A stretch of DNA of 64,000 nt from positions 1-64,000 of the forward strand of contig NZ_JAFFIW010000033.1 of assembly GCF_018588885.1 (NCBI RefSeq). Reading direction: 5' to 3'. Made by a program: the position numbers and the translations under genes. The notes beneath the pieces were generated by a model that saw only the letters and a list, made by a program, of their open reading frames with translations, searched no databases and was not told the DNA's origin. Origin of the DNA: Mesorhizobium sp. dw_380 (GTDB taxonomy: Bacteria; Pseudomonadota; Alphaproteobacteria; Rhizobiales; Rhizobiaceae). Below, in pieces: positions 44,652 through 54,193 of this stretch (position 1 is the stretch's first letter; each line of letters opens with the position of its first letter).

Positions 44652-45082
44652 GCGGTCGAGGCTCTGCGGGGAACTATATAGCAGATCGGAAGAAGGATCC
44701 TCCCTTTTGTGCGAGTAGCAATCCCGGCTTTAGGGTCGTCACGAGCTACGCCGAGTTTAGCCGTCCGAACGAGAATGCAGACATTCAATCCGGTGGGGCC
44801 CAAGTCTCGATCTGACCCAACGAGGGCGTGCGTGCTTGCTAGAACCGGTCGGACCGCTGTCTCTTGCTCTGACCCCTGAAAGCAGACGCTGCTAGCGACA
44901 GGGCTGGACGGCTTGATTGCGCCAAGTCCGGGCGCTTCGCCGGCCTGTCTCGAACGACTCGGTCGATCCTGTGCGGACCATCCGACCAATGGCTCGGGGC
45001 TATCTTCCCTGTGCTTAACGGCTCTATGTTGAGAAGGACGGCACTGATCTGGCTGCAGTAGGCTGGATAGAGGGAGCACGAC
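44652..45082. other. Promoter-bearing intergenic stretch
   Basis: About 430 bases between divergent cyclase genes. No gene is recognised. The only clear signal is GAGGGAG before the GTG at 45083. Confidence 0.4.
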
Positions 45083-46873
45083 GTGAGTGAGACCCGGAAA
45101 ATAGCAGCGATCCTGGTCTCGGATGTGGTCGGCTACAGCCGGCTCGCCGGCGCCGACGAGGATCGCATCCTGGCGCGGTTGCGGGCGCTGCGCAGCGATT
45201 TGATCGATCCGACGATCGCCGTGCATCATGGTCGCGTTGTCAAGCGCACCGGGGACGGAGCCCTCGTCGAGTTCCGCAGCGTCGTGGACGCCGTGCGCTG
45301 CGCCATCGAGGTGCAGAATGGCATGGTTGAGCGCAATGCCGGGCTGCCGCCCGACCGCCGCATCGACTTTCGCATCGGCATCCATCTGGGCGATGTCGTG
45401 GAGGAGCGCGACGGCGATTTGATGGGCGACGGCGTCAATATCGCCGCGCGGCTCGAAGGCATTTGCGAGCCTGGCAGCATCTGTCTCTCCGAGCAAGCGT
45501 ACTGGCAGGTCAAGGCAAGGCTCGATCTCGCAATCCACGATCGCGGCGCGGTGCAACTCAAGAACATCGCCGATCCGGTCCGAGTTTATTCGCTGCAGGT
45601 CGGAGTCCCCGCACAGGCGAAGTCCGCGGCACCCGCGGAGGCCGCTGCGCCGGGGAAGCCTTCGCCACAGCTCGCGCTGCCCGACAAGCCTTCGATTGCC
45701 GTTTTGGCGTTCCAGAACATGAGCGGCGATCCTGAGCAGGAATATTTCGCCGACGGGATAACCGAGGATGTGATCACCGACCTCTCCAAGGTCAGCGGCC
45801 TGCTGGTGATCGCGCGCAATTCGAGCTTCGCCTATAAGGGCAAAGCTGTCGACGTGCGGCAGGTGGCCCGTGAGCTCGGGGTCCGGTCGGTGCTGGAAGG
45901 GAGCATCCGCCGCGCCGGCAACCGTGTACGGATTACCGCTCAGCTGATCGATGCGGAAACCGGCGGACACCTTTGGGCCGACCGCTTCGATCGCGAACTG
46001 AGCGACGTCTTCGCGGTCCAGGACGAGGTCACCCGGCGGATCGTTGACGCGCTGATGATCAAACTGAGCCCGAGCGAAGCCGCGATGCTTGGTGCTGTCA
46101 AAACGACCAGCAGCAAGGCACACGACTTTTTCCTGCTCGGGCGCGAGGCGCTGTGGGGGACCATCAGGAACCGTGACGTGTTCGAGCACTCGACCGACCT
46201 GTTCGCGCAGGCGATCGCCCAGGATTCGAGCTATGGCGAGCCCTATGCCGGCCTCGCCATGGCCGAGGTGCTCAACTGGCAGTTCCATTGGACGGATGGC
46301 TGGAGCGAGTCGCTTGAAAGGGCCGAGCGCCATGTCGACTTGGCCTTGCAGAAGAGTCCGCAGGTTGCCTTCGTGCACTACGTCGCCTCGGTCTTCTACT
46401 TGTGGAAAAAGGATCTCGACCGATCCGCGGCTGAAGCGGACGCTGCGCTGAATCTCAATCCGAACTACGCTCAGGCGCACAACTCGCGCGGCATCGTCAA
46501 CATCTATGGCGGCCAGCCCCTCGCGGCTATTCCTCATATCGAACAAGCCATCCGGCTCGATCCCGCGTTGAAGCAGCTATACATTCACTTTCTCGGCTCT
46601 GCCTATCTTGTCGCCGGCAAATTCGAAGCTGCCTCGGCGCTGTTCCGGGAGCGTATACAGCTCGCCCCGAAGACCGATCTCTCTCGCGCCTTTCTTGCTG
46701 TCGCGCTCGGCCATTTGGACGAGGCCGAGGAAGCCGGCCGGGTCTGGCGCGAACTGATGGAGATCAATCCGAAATACTCCTTTGCCGAGCATGTTGGACG
46801 GCTCCCCTTCCGCGATCAGGCCGACGTTGACCATCTGTCCGAGGGCCTCAGCAAGGTTGGCCTCCCGGTTTAA
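45083..46873 (+). CDS. Class III adenylate/guanylate cyclase with TolB-like and TPR domains
   Basis: 596 residues, the intact member of the local cyclase group. The catalytic domain spans about 5-165: metal Asp in LVSDVVGYSRL, VVKRTGDGALVEF, second Asp in GIHLGDVVEE, and GDGVNIAARLEG with the catalytic Asn and Arg. A Pro/Ala linker leads to a TolB-like domain (KPSIAVLAFQNMSGDPEQEY, about 210-340). TPR repeats follow to the end (LNPNYAQAHNSRGIVNIYGG and neighbours). Such proteins make cAMP under unknown control. The GTG start has GAGGGAG 9 bases upstream. Confidence 0.9.
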   Translation: MSETRKIAAILVSDVVGYSRLAGADEDRILARLRALRSDLIDPTIAVHHGRVVKRTGDGALVEFRSVVDAVRCAIEVQNGMVERNAGLPPDRRIDFRIGIHLGDVVEERDGDLMGDGVNIAARLEGICEPGSICLSEQAYWQVKARLDLAIHDRGAVQLKNIADPVRVYSLQVGVPAQAKSAAPAEAAAPGKPSPQLALPDKPSIAVLAFQNMSGDPEQEYFADGITEDVITDLSKVSGLLVIARNSSFAYKGKAVDVRQVARELGVRSVLEGSIRRAGNRVRITAQLIDAETGGHLWADRFDRELSDVFAVQDEVTRRIVDALMIKLSPSEAAMLGAVKTTSSKAHDFFLLGREALWGTIRNRDVFEHSTDLFAQAIAQDSSYGEPYAGLAMAEVLNWQFHWTDGWSESLERAERHVDLALQKSPQVAFVHYVASVFYLWKKDLDRSAAEADAALNLNPNYAQAHNSRGIVNIYGGQPLAAIPHIEQAIRLDPALKQLYIHFLGSAYLVAGKFEAASALFRERIQLAPKTDLSRAFLAVALGHLDEAEEAGRVWRELMEINPKYSFAEHVGRLPFRDQADVDHLSEGLSKVGLPV

Positions 46874-47051
46874 ATGCAAATTGGCATCGAGCTGTCTGTC
46901 TTGGTGACGTCTCGGGTCTGCTTCCCGAGCTTCAAAAAAATATGGGGAGGTTCGCGTAAAACGTCCGTCCCTGGCACAAGGCGAGGTGTCAGCGCGGGGT
47001 CGCCCTCGGCCGCTTTCCATTCGAACCCCGGACTGCGGCAAACGTGATCGG

Positions 47052-47200
47052 CTAGATGTTGAGTCCCCTGGTTTAATGGGGCGGACCGCGCCTGAATCGA
47101 TCGAGGCTCGTTTGTCTAGCTTTGTTAAATGTATTCAAAGGGTGTGAGGCCTTTGAGGGTCTCCAGGCCGCGATGAAATTGTAGGCTGAGCAGGAATGCT
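47052..47200 (-). pseudogene. IS481-family transposase 3' tail
   Basis: The minus strand encodes GLETLKGLTPFEYI, the conserved C-terminal motif of IS481 transposases. After a frameshift it reads SLDRFRRGPPH, a stop, then TRGLNI and a stop, matching the usual ...RFRRNPHH...GLNT end. Only about 50 codons remain and two lesions are visible. Confidence 0.7.
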
Positions 47201-47290
47201 TGAGACTTGAGCAATTGTCATGTTGATCGATGACGAGCGACAGCTGTCCGCGAGAGTGCCCGTGATACGGCCAAGCCCTATGTCCTCATC

Positions 47291-47328
47291 GGGGTCAGAT
47301 AACGACGATGCCCACGTCCAACTGAATG
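47291..47328. repeat. Possible Tn3-type terminal inverted repeat
   Basis: GGGGTCAGATAACGAC begins with the GGGGTC typical of Tn3-family ends. It is oriented inward toward the Tn3 transposase fragment, whose 3' end lies 77 bases away at 47405. The partner end was not found, so the assignment is tentative. Confidence 0.35.
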
Positions 47329-47404
47329 TCCGGTTTTGACGGTCCGCACCGTGAAGGCCCCCATTGCATTATTCGGACACGGATTCACCATAGCGGCGTA
47401 ACGA

Positions 47405-47935
47405 TCACGGGCAAGCGGTCAATTGGAGCGGCATGAGGCCATCAGCGTCGAGTTCAATGCTGTCTGACAAAACATAATCTCCAGTGAGGTTGATCCGGTC
47501 CCAACCCAAAGGAGAAAGCCGCGAAAGCAGCTCGGGATCGAGCGTCATTCCGCGTTTTCGAAATTCGCCCACTGCGCGGTCGAGATAGCGGCAATTGAAC
47601 AGGATGATCGCGGCGGTAACGAGATTGAGGGCCGCCGCCCGCATCTGCTGATTTTCGAGGCCACGATCCCGGAAGCGTCCCAGCCGGTGGAAAGCAACCG
47701 CGCGCGCCAGGCTGTTGCGGGCTTCTCCTTTGTTGAGTTCGCCGGTGACGAGCTGGCGCAGCGCAGGGTCCTGGAACCATCTCAATGTAAATAGCGTGCG
47801 TTCGATACGACCAACCTCGCGCAGTGCGGCGGCAAGGCTATTCTGTTGCCGGTATGCGGAGAGCTTTTTAAGGATCAGCGATGGCGTGACGGTCCTGTCG
47901 CGCATCGCCCCGATGTCTTTCTTCAAGATCCATAC
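47405..47935 (-). pseudogene. Tn3-family transposase, C-terminal fragment
   Basis: About 175 codons match the Tn3 transposase end: TVTPSLILKKLSAYRQQNSL, LREVGRIERTLFTLRWFQDP, NKGEARNSLARAVAFHRLG, NLVTAAIILFNCRYLDRAV and LSPLGWDRINLTGDYVL. The catalytic DDE region is absent. The frame runs further up (to 48136) into unrelated sequence. It is a different part of the protein from the relic at 31672-32557. Confidence 0.85.
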
Positions 47936-48166
47936 TTGACGGAGCGTCAATCTAAGATTTTGTGATTGCAGTTCCAAATCAAATTGATAACGAAGTCCAG
48001 AGGTCAGGGGGCGTGGTTCCAGGCCCCAGCCAAGCCGTTCGCTAGAAAGGCGGAGCGCGAAGGTGAGCTGCGCCAAGGCGGGCGAGAGCTTTGAGTGACG
48101 GCCAGCGCAATGATGACAGCTGGTCCCAGAGATCAAAAAAGAGCGATAGCACTGATACCAGCCCGT

Positions 48167-49960
48167 CTAAGCCTCGTTCGCAACAGACGCTTCGACCGCA
48201 GCCACCGGCGCTTCCAGCGTCCAGACGATCCCATCTGTGCCGTACTCAAGACTAGCCTTCCCGCCGACCGCCTCCGGCGCAACGCGCTTCAACACCACGG
48301 TCCCAAAGCCGCCCTGGCCGATTTTCTCGACCTTCGGCCCATCTATTTCCGCCCAAGTGAGCTGGAAGAGCTTCGAGGCACCGGAACCGGTCGCGTTCCA
48401 TCGGACTGAAATCGTGCCCTTGTCTCCTGAAAGCACGCCGTATTTGGCTGAGTTTGTCGCGAGTTCGTGGAAGGCTATGCCGAAATACTGGACGGCGTTG
48501 GGGCTAAGGACGATGGATGGTCCCGACATGGAAATCCGCCCCTCACTGCCGAAGGGCTTGGTTTGCGACAGCAGCAGTTCGAAGAGGGTGACGCCCCTCC
48601 ATTCGCCAGCAACAAGCAGATCATGCGAACGTGACAGGGCCATGATTCGCTCCCGCACCTGCCGTTCGAACACCACCGGGTTGTCGGCTCGCTTGTTGGT
48701 CTCCCTGATCATTGAAAGGATAACAGAATACTGGTTCTTGACCCGATGGTTGACCTCGCGCATCAGCATGCAGATGCGATGCTCGTTCTCTTTCCTCGAT
48801 GTAATGTCCCGCGCAATCTTCGATGCGCCGATGATCTGCCCGGTTGCGCTGCGCACAGGCGATATCGTCAGCGAGACCGGAACCAGGCTGCCGTCCTTGC
48901 GCTGACGGATCGTTTCGTATGTGTCGACCGCTTCGCCACGGCGAATGCGTTCAAGGATGCGAGGTTCCTCGTCCTGGTGGTCATCCGGGATCAGCATGGT
49001 CACCGAGCGGCCAATCGCTTCCTCGGCGGTATACCCGAACAGCCGTTCGGCGCCGCGGTTCCAGCTTTTGATGACGGCGTTCAGATCCTTGCTGACGATA
49101 GCGTCGAACGAGGACTCCACGATGGCCGACAGATGGTGCCTGGCCTCCTGGGCACGCTGGCGGTCGGTGAGGTCAAACAGCATGTTGACGGCACCAATCA
49201 GGTTGCCCGTCTCATCGCGGATCGGTGTCGGATAGGGCTGGAATGGAAAGAAGGTCCCATCTGGACGTTGCGCTATGGCTTGCTGGTCGCGCACAGGCCG
49301 GTTTTCCTTGAGCGCGATCGCCATCGGGCACTCGTCATGCGGCAGTTCCTTGCCGTCAGGCGTGAACAGCTTGAATGTCACGCACCATTTTTCTTTGCCG
49401 ATCTCGGGCTCGCGGCCGGCAAGGTCGGCGGCGGCGCGGTTGTAGTAGGTGATCGTCCCATCCTGATCAGTCGTGTAGATAGCAACCGGCAGACCATCGA
49501 GGATCTGGTGATAGGTGCTGTCCTGCCGCTTCAGCTCCGTGCGGGTGCGTTCCAGGTCAGTTACATCGACAGTGAAACAGCGTGTGTTGATCAACTTGCC
49601 ATCGCGGAAATGTCCGCTCGCGGTGATTTCGACATGCTTGATTGAGCCATTGCGAGCCCTCAATCGCGCCGGATATCTCGTGATCTTCTCGCCACGGGAG
49701 AGGCGGCATAAAATGTCGTCGATCACATCCCGGTCGGGATAGAACTCTGCAATATGGCGACCGATATATTCCTGCGCCGAATAACCGAGTAGGTCGAGCT
49801 CGGCCTTGTTGGCATGCAGAATGGCACCGTCCGCACTCACCAAGTGGAGAGCAACGGCACCGTTCTCAAAGAAATCCTGGTAGTCGAAGTTCCGGTTATC
49901 CCCACCGGACGTTTCGGGGTTGTTGAAGGCGACAACATTCGCCTGCGGCACTTCATTCAT
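48167..49960 (-). CDS. Triple-PAS HWE-family histidine kinase
   Basis: 597 residues, soluble. Three PAS domains lie at about 28-135 (FFENGAVALHLVSADGAILH), 148-265 (ILDGLPVAIYTTDQDGTITY) and 278-388 (IVESSFDAIVSKDLNAVIKSW). The HWE core has phospho-acceptor His405 in REVNHRVKNQYSVI and an ATPase with IAFHELATNSAKYG and the diagnostic WAEIDGP. HWE kinases of Rhizobiales signal light, oxygen or stress. GAGGGG precedes the ATG at 49960. The single-domain response regulator at 50136 is divergent across a 175-base gap and is the likely partner. Confidence 0.93.
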   Translation of the reverse strand: MNEVPQANVVAFNNPETSGGDNRNFDYQDFFENGAVALHLVSADGAILHANKAELDLLGYSAQEYIGRHIAEFYPDRDVIDDILCRLSRGEKITRYPARLRARNGSIKHVEITASGHFRDGKLINTRCFTVDVTDLERTRTELKRQDSTYHQILDGLPVAIYTTDQDGTITYYNRAAADLAGREPEIGKEKWCVTFKLFTPDGKELPHDECPMAIALKENRPVRDQQAIAQRPDGTFFPFQPYPTPIRDETGNLIGAVNMLFDLTDRQRAQEARHHLSAIVESSFDAIVSKDLNAVIKSWNRGAERLFGYTAEEAIGRSVTMLIPDDHQDEEPRILERIRRGEAVDTYETIRQRKDGSLVPVSLTISPVRSATGQIIGASKIARDITSRKENEHRICMLMREVNHRVKNQYSVILSMIRETNKRADNPVVFERQVRERIMALSRSHDLLVAGEWRGVTLFELLLSQTKPFGSEGRISMSGPSIVLSPNAVQYFGIAFHELATNSAKYGVLSGDKGTISVRWNATGSGASKLFQLTWAEIDGPKVEKIGQGGFGTVVLKRVAPEAVGGKASLEYGTDGIVWTLEAPVAAVEASVANEA

Positions 49961-50135
49961 CCCAAACCCCTCTCTGCTTAACCGCCTTCAACGCGGGCCG
50001 TGGGCAATTCGTTCCAACAGCTCGCCCCTCGCGGCCTGGGCACGATGCTCCTGTTGATTCAGCCTTTCGCGACATACAAACGTGGAGCCGGACGGAAACA
50101 ACCTCGACTCGTGTTTCATCTAAGAACGTGCAATC

Positions 50136-50516
50136 GTGCCTCACATGGACAAACCTCTGGTCCTTGTCGTCGACGACGAAGCTTTGATTGCCTTTGAGAT
50201 GGAGGCTGCTCTTTCCGGGGCAGGCTTCACCGTAGCATTGGCCTCGTCATGTTCCGAGGCGGCGCGTTTTCTCGCGGACCACACACCCGCAGCTTCGGTC
50301 CTGGACGTCAGGTTGTCGGACGGCGAGAGCGTGGAGGCGACCAAAACACTGGCTGGCCGCGGTGTACCGTTCGTCGTGTATTCCGGCCTGGGCGTTGAGG
50401 ATAGCGACGAGGCATTCTCACTTGGTGTGACAGTGATGAAGCCGGCCGAACCGCAAGAAGTTGTCCGCCTCCTCAGAGAGCTGATCGCCGGTCAGCAACC
50501 AAGGTTGACCGGGTAG
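50136..50516 (+). CDS. Single-domain response regulator
   Basis: 126 residues consisting only of a receiver domain: acidic pair VVDDEA (13-14), phospho-acceptor Asp57 in SVLDVRLSDG, Ser/Thr in VVYSGL and Lys in VMKPAEP. There is no output domain, as in the receivers that pair with HWE kinases and act by protein binding or phosphate transfer. GTG at 50136 or ATG at 50145 may be the start; neither has a strong ribosome site. It is divergent from the HWE kinase gene. Confidence 0.9.
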   Translation: MPHMDKPLVLVVDDEALIAFEMEAALSGAGFTVALASSCSEAARFLADHTPAASVLDVRLSDGESVEATKTLAGRGVPFVVYSGLGVEDSDEAFSLGVTVMKPAEPQEVVRLLRELIAGQQPRLTG

Positions 50517-50545
50517 CTGCACCCTTTGGTGTGGCGCTTGCGGAC

Positions 50546-50983
50546 TTAGGTGGGGGGCCGGCGTGAGGTGCGTGGCGATGTCCGTTTCTTCCGGTTGCCC
50601 GCCGACCTTTTTGCTCGGGTCTCTGTTTTCTGGTTCCTTTTGGCAGCGCGGAGACAAAGGGCGCGCATTTCCTCGACTTCGGCCTCGGTGAGATGCTCGA
50701 TTCCGATGAAATCATTCTTTCCGCGGCCCGCCCTGATCAGTTCGTCAAGTTTGGCCTGTATGGCCGCTCCATCCCGGTTCTGTGTGTTTTGAATCAGGAA
50801 CACCATGAGGAAGGTGATGATCGTAGTGCCGGTGTTGATGATGAGCTGCCACGTCTCGGAGTACTGAAACATAGGCCCCAAGGCGGCCCACAGGATAACG
50901 GAGCCGACGCAGAGGGCGAAAGCCCAAGGTCGACCGGTGGCGCGGGCAACGGCCCCGGCCATTCTGGTGAACGATCGTTCCAT
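50546..50983 (-). CDS. Low-affinity iron permease family membrane protein
   Basis: 145 residues from the ATG at 50983. Two membrane segments (WAFALCVGSVILWAALGPMF and WQLIINTGTTIITFLMVFLI) are followed by QNTQNRDGAAIQAKLDELI, the signature of PF04120. A basic, low-complexity C-terminal tail (KRNQKTETRAKRSAGNRKKR) follows. Despite the family name, iron transport by bacterial members is unproven. It lies upstream of nothing in its direction and follows the DUF892 gene. Confidence 0.85.
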   Translation of the reverse strand: MERSFTRMAGAVARATGRPWAFALCVGSVILWAALGPMFQYSETWQLIINTGTTIITFLMVFLIQNTQNRDGAAIQAKLDELIRAGRGKNDFIGIEHLTEAEVEEMRALCLRAAKRNQKTETRAKRSAGNRKKRTSPRTSRRPPT

Positions 50984-51045
50984 GAAGCCCTCTTGCATGG
51001 GAACCCTGACGATCATCAGGGCGCCGGACAGGCGGGAAGGCCTTC

Positions 51046-51555
51046 CTAAGCCGCTTCAGCGGCGATGTTGACAGCTGCCTCGGCGAGTTCCGTCAAGGAC
51101 GCGTCGGTCTCTTTCTCTTCGCCGAGCGTGAGGTCCAGCAGGTTGACCGCATCGGTCAGGCCAAGTTCAGAGGCCCAGGTCCGCATGGTGCCGTAACGGG
51201 AAATCTCATAGTGCTCGACCGCCTGAGCGGCGGCCAGCAGACCGGCGTCCAAGGCAGCCGCGCCCTTATACTCGCTCATGATCTCGGCGCCTTCCTCGGT
51301 GATGCCGATGATGGCCGCACACGTCTTGCCCGCCGGTTTCTTGCCGATCGCCTCGAAAACCTGTTCGAGGCGGACCACATGCTCCTTGGTCTGTTCACGG
51401 TGCTTTTCGAAGGCAGCCTTCAAGTCCGGGCTCTGTGCAGCCTTGGCCATTTTCGGCAGGGTGGCGAGTATTTTCTTCTCGGCGAAGTAGATGTCTTTGA
51501 GCGTGTCGTGGAATAGGTCATTGAGACCTTTATTCGATGCCTTGGACGTTGCCAT
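51046..51555 (-). CDS. DUF892 ferritin-like protein (YciE/YciF family)
   Basis: 169 residues from the ATG at 51555, forming a four-helix ferritin-like bundle: LNDLFHDTLKDIYFAEKKIL (first Glu-bearing helix), FEKHREQTKEHVVRLEQVFE, AAAQAVEHYEISRYGTMRTW (Glu-x-x-His pair) and LGEEKETDASLTELAE. DUF892 proteins are non-haem diiron or stress proteins induced by osmotic or general stress. AAGG lies upstream of the start. The frame extends to 51876 but has no coding character there. The low-affinity iron permease gene follows in the same direction. Confidence 0.92.
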   Translation of the reverse strand: MATSKASNKGLNDLFHDTLKDIYFAEKKILATLPKMAKAAQSPDLKAAFEKHREQTKEHVVRLEQVFEAIGKKPAGKTCAAIIGITEEGAEIMSEYKGAAALDAGLLAAAQAVEHYEISRYGTMRTWASELGLTDAVNLLDLTLGEEKETDASLTELAEAAVNIAAEAA

Positions 51556-52443
51556 GTCGAGGACCTTCTTTGTTGATTGCGAGCGATAACTCCCCCAACG
51601 CCAGACGGTTCCAGCAAGCCCCTTGCCGCAGGACCGAGCGGGTTCCTGATGCTTGCCTAGCGAAGACTCTGCCGGCTCAGTTGCCGCGCCTCGCGCAGCA
51701 GCGAATTCCGGTCGGTGCCGATCAACCGGAGCTGGGTGACCCGGCCGTCGGTAAGACGGCCGATCCGAACGGGGCAACGTTCGTGGCGCTAAGGATTGTC
51801 TCGGCGACGCTTGGCACAGCGACGGGCTTGGCGACTCGCACAGAGGCCCGGGTCCTGGATAAAAGCGGAAGCCCATTGCAAGTCTTTATGCCTGCTGCAA
51901 TGCCATGACGTGAATGCGCGGCCTCTATGCCAAAATAACTTTTTGTGCAGTGCAGCAACAATGCCGCTCCTTGCGCGTTGACCAGTGCCGTTCAGTCACC
52001 GCGTGACTTCGAGGAGTTCCATTGCGAAAGATCTCAGATACCATCGCTCGGCTGGGCCAGGCATAGGGCAAATCAGAGTGGTACTGCCGGAAAGGCCCCA
52101 TCAGACGCTCTCGCTCCGCGCGAACACTTCGGGTCAAATCCTGGGAACCTCAAGGCGAAAACATATCTTCCGAAAACCTGCCGAAGGGGGCGCCGCCAGC
52201 GACTACGATTATCATTCGGGCTGGTCCCAGCCGGCTGATCAGACCGGTTTCGCACTGCTGTTCCCCGAGCAGCAACGGGCCCCAACAATCCGAACCTCTG
52301 CTTCAACTGGCTGAGCACAGCTTACGGTCCCTTTCGCTCTGATGCTTGAGATCGGATGGCGAGGGGCTTGTCTTGACTTTGCTGCTGTACAGCTCCGGTT
52401 ACGCTGCCGCTCTAGGCGAAAGGCAGCTGGCACGCAATCATGT
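51556..52443. other. Long gene-free stretch
   Basis: About 890 bases. The only structure I see is a GGCCGTC-GGTAA-GACGGCC hairpin at about 51743-51761. Overlapping short frames on both strands lack family features and ribosome sites. It separates the DUF892 gene from the 3' end of the cyclase relic. Confidence 0.4.
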
Positions 52444-53815
52444 TTAGCCCCGCATAATGCGATAGACAGCTGCATCACCCTCCACACCTCGAAGAGGCGC
52501 GTCAAAAGCCACGACACGACGGCCGGCAAGCAGGTCACTCACGCCTGGCGCGGAATAGAGCGCTTCGGAGACGCAAATTGAGTGTGACGGCAATCGATGG
52601 ACCGCAGTGGGCACCCATCTTTAGGATGATTCCCGGCCTGGCATTGTCGCCATTGAAGCGATCGATTTCTTCAAAAATGTGAAGGGCGGCCGAAATCGCA
52701 TCCGGTGGCCGCGAGAATACTGCCATCACCGCATCTCCGATCGTCTTTACGACAGCGCCGGAATGCTGGTGAACCGCAGCATTGAGAAGCGCGAAATGCT
52801 CGCGGACCAAAGCATAGGCGTTGAGGTCGCCCAGGCGCTCGTACATGGCGGTCGAGCCCTTGAGGTCCGTGAACAGGAAGGTGATCTGCCGGATGCCGAG
52901 CCCCTCCTTCTCGTCGACACGTTCGGACCGGAAGAGTTGGCGGAAGGTTTGCCGAGCAAGCAGCGCTCCACCGGAAACATAAGGGTCGAAATCGAGCGCC
53001 GGCTTGGTAGTCAGAGCGACAAGCTCAGGCGGCCAGTTGATGATAAACAACGAACCTCGCACTGCCCCCCTATTCGCCACCTCGATGACGATCGGACCTG
53101 GTGGCACAGCGGGTAGCGCCGGCAAGAAGCGCTTGCCGTCATAATCGATCTTCAGAAGTGTCGGCGCCGACACCGGACCGCCCGATATTGGCACGGCGAA
53201 TGCGGCCTGCGTCTGGACGTTGACGCCCGAAAGGGCGCCCGGTCCCAGGTCGGCGCGGAGCACTGTGGTGGTGCCGGGCGGCAGAAACGTCATGCCCCGA
53301 ACGAAGCCGTGCAGAACGTCAAGAAAGCGAACGTCTTGCCCCGGCAGCCGCCCGTCATGTCCAAAGTGGAGCTTCCAGTGAAAATCCTCGACAGGAAGCG
53401 TCTCGGGATCGTGGTATGGCAGGCGCCGTAACTTCGGCGATACCGAGAAGGTGACCTCGATGAAGTCGTCGAGGTCGGTGTCGCCCGATACGTCGCACAG
53501 GCCACAGACATAGTGGGTCTTCAGCGTGCGCAGGGCGCCGAAACTATCGAGCACCATCCCGGACTGGGGACACAGCACATCCCAGCTCATGTCGAACAAG
53601 CCACAGCGGGCGGCATGAAGGAAGAGGTCGATTGCTTCAGGCCCGGCGATTGCGCGGTCGCGAGCAAAGCTCAGCGGATTGACGCGATAGAGTGCGTGGT
53701 CGTCGGCACTCCTGATCAGCGTCTCGAATTTCGAGATGACGCGTGGGCTCCAGGCTCGCGCCTGCTCCACCTTGGTCATCTTGCTTTCGAGAAGACGATC
53801 GTCGACCACCGTCAC
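52444..53815 (-). pseudogene. DUF5939-class III cyclase with deletion in the catalytic domain
   Basis: From 53815 the frame encodes the N-terminal DUF5939-like half (FLHAARCGLFDMSWDVLCPQ, CGLCDVSGD). The cyclase domain starts with ITFLFTDLKGSTAMYERLGD and AVVKTIGDAVMAVF and reaches MGAHCGPSIAVTLN. The expected YFGQTVNIAARVQ segment, with the catalytic Asn and Arg, is missing and the frame then ends at 52535. The true C-terminus continues in another frame: SEALYSAPGVSDLLAGRRVV and VEGDAAVYRIMRG, stop at 52444. It cannot be an active cyclase. Confidence 0.8.
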
Positions 53816-53983
53816 GCCGGATCCTCAACCTTACCTCGCGACAGCGTACTAAAAAAACCAGCGCGATGCGAATGGGAATTCCTTTGTTGGCACGCTGCGC
53901 ATTGAGGAACAGGCGCCCTAAGTGCACCAAGGGCGCGACCAGCCAGCTAAGGTCGCGGCCTATCTCATGGGGCATGGCAAGCC

Positions 53984-54193
53984 ATGAGTATCCCCAGGCC
54001 GACGTCCTTCCATAGCGCGTTGTGGCAAGCGCTGGCGATCGGGGTTTGGTTGATCGCGGCCCTCTATGTGGCGCACGCGATCATCGAACTAACGGCCGAC
54101 GCTCCGGCGTCGGCCGATTGCCTGAAAAAAGTGCCCCTAATGCGGAACTTAGCCCTGTCCAGCAAAACGGCTCTAAAGCAACGCGCTGAATAA
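53984..54193 (+). CDS. Possible small single-span membrane protein
   Basis: 69 codons from the ATG at 53984. One hydrophobic segment (ALWQALAIGVWLIAALYVAHAII) could span the membrane, followed by a polar tail with a single Cys. There is no clear ribosome site and no recognised family. It may be chance. Confidence 0.35.
   Translation: MSIPRPTSFHSALWQALAIGVWLIAALYVAHAIIELTADAPASADCLKKVPLMRNLALSSKTALKQRAE

Noticed and set aside
46960..47045. GGGGTTCGAAT-like string on the minus strand resembling a tRNA T-loop
   Set aside because: The flanking bases do not pair as a T-stem and no acceptor or anticodon arm can be folded.
51722..51908. Overlapping short frames with a GGCCGTC/GACGGCC hairpin
   Set aside because: No recognisable protein on either strand; hairpin lacks a T-run and has no gene directly upstream.
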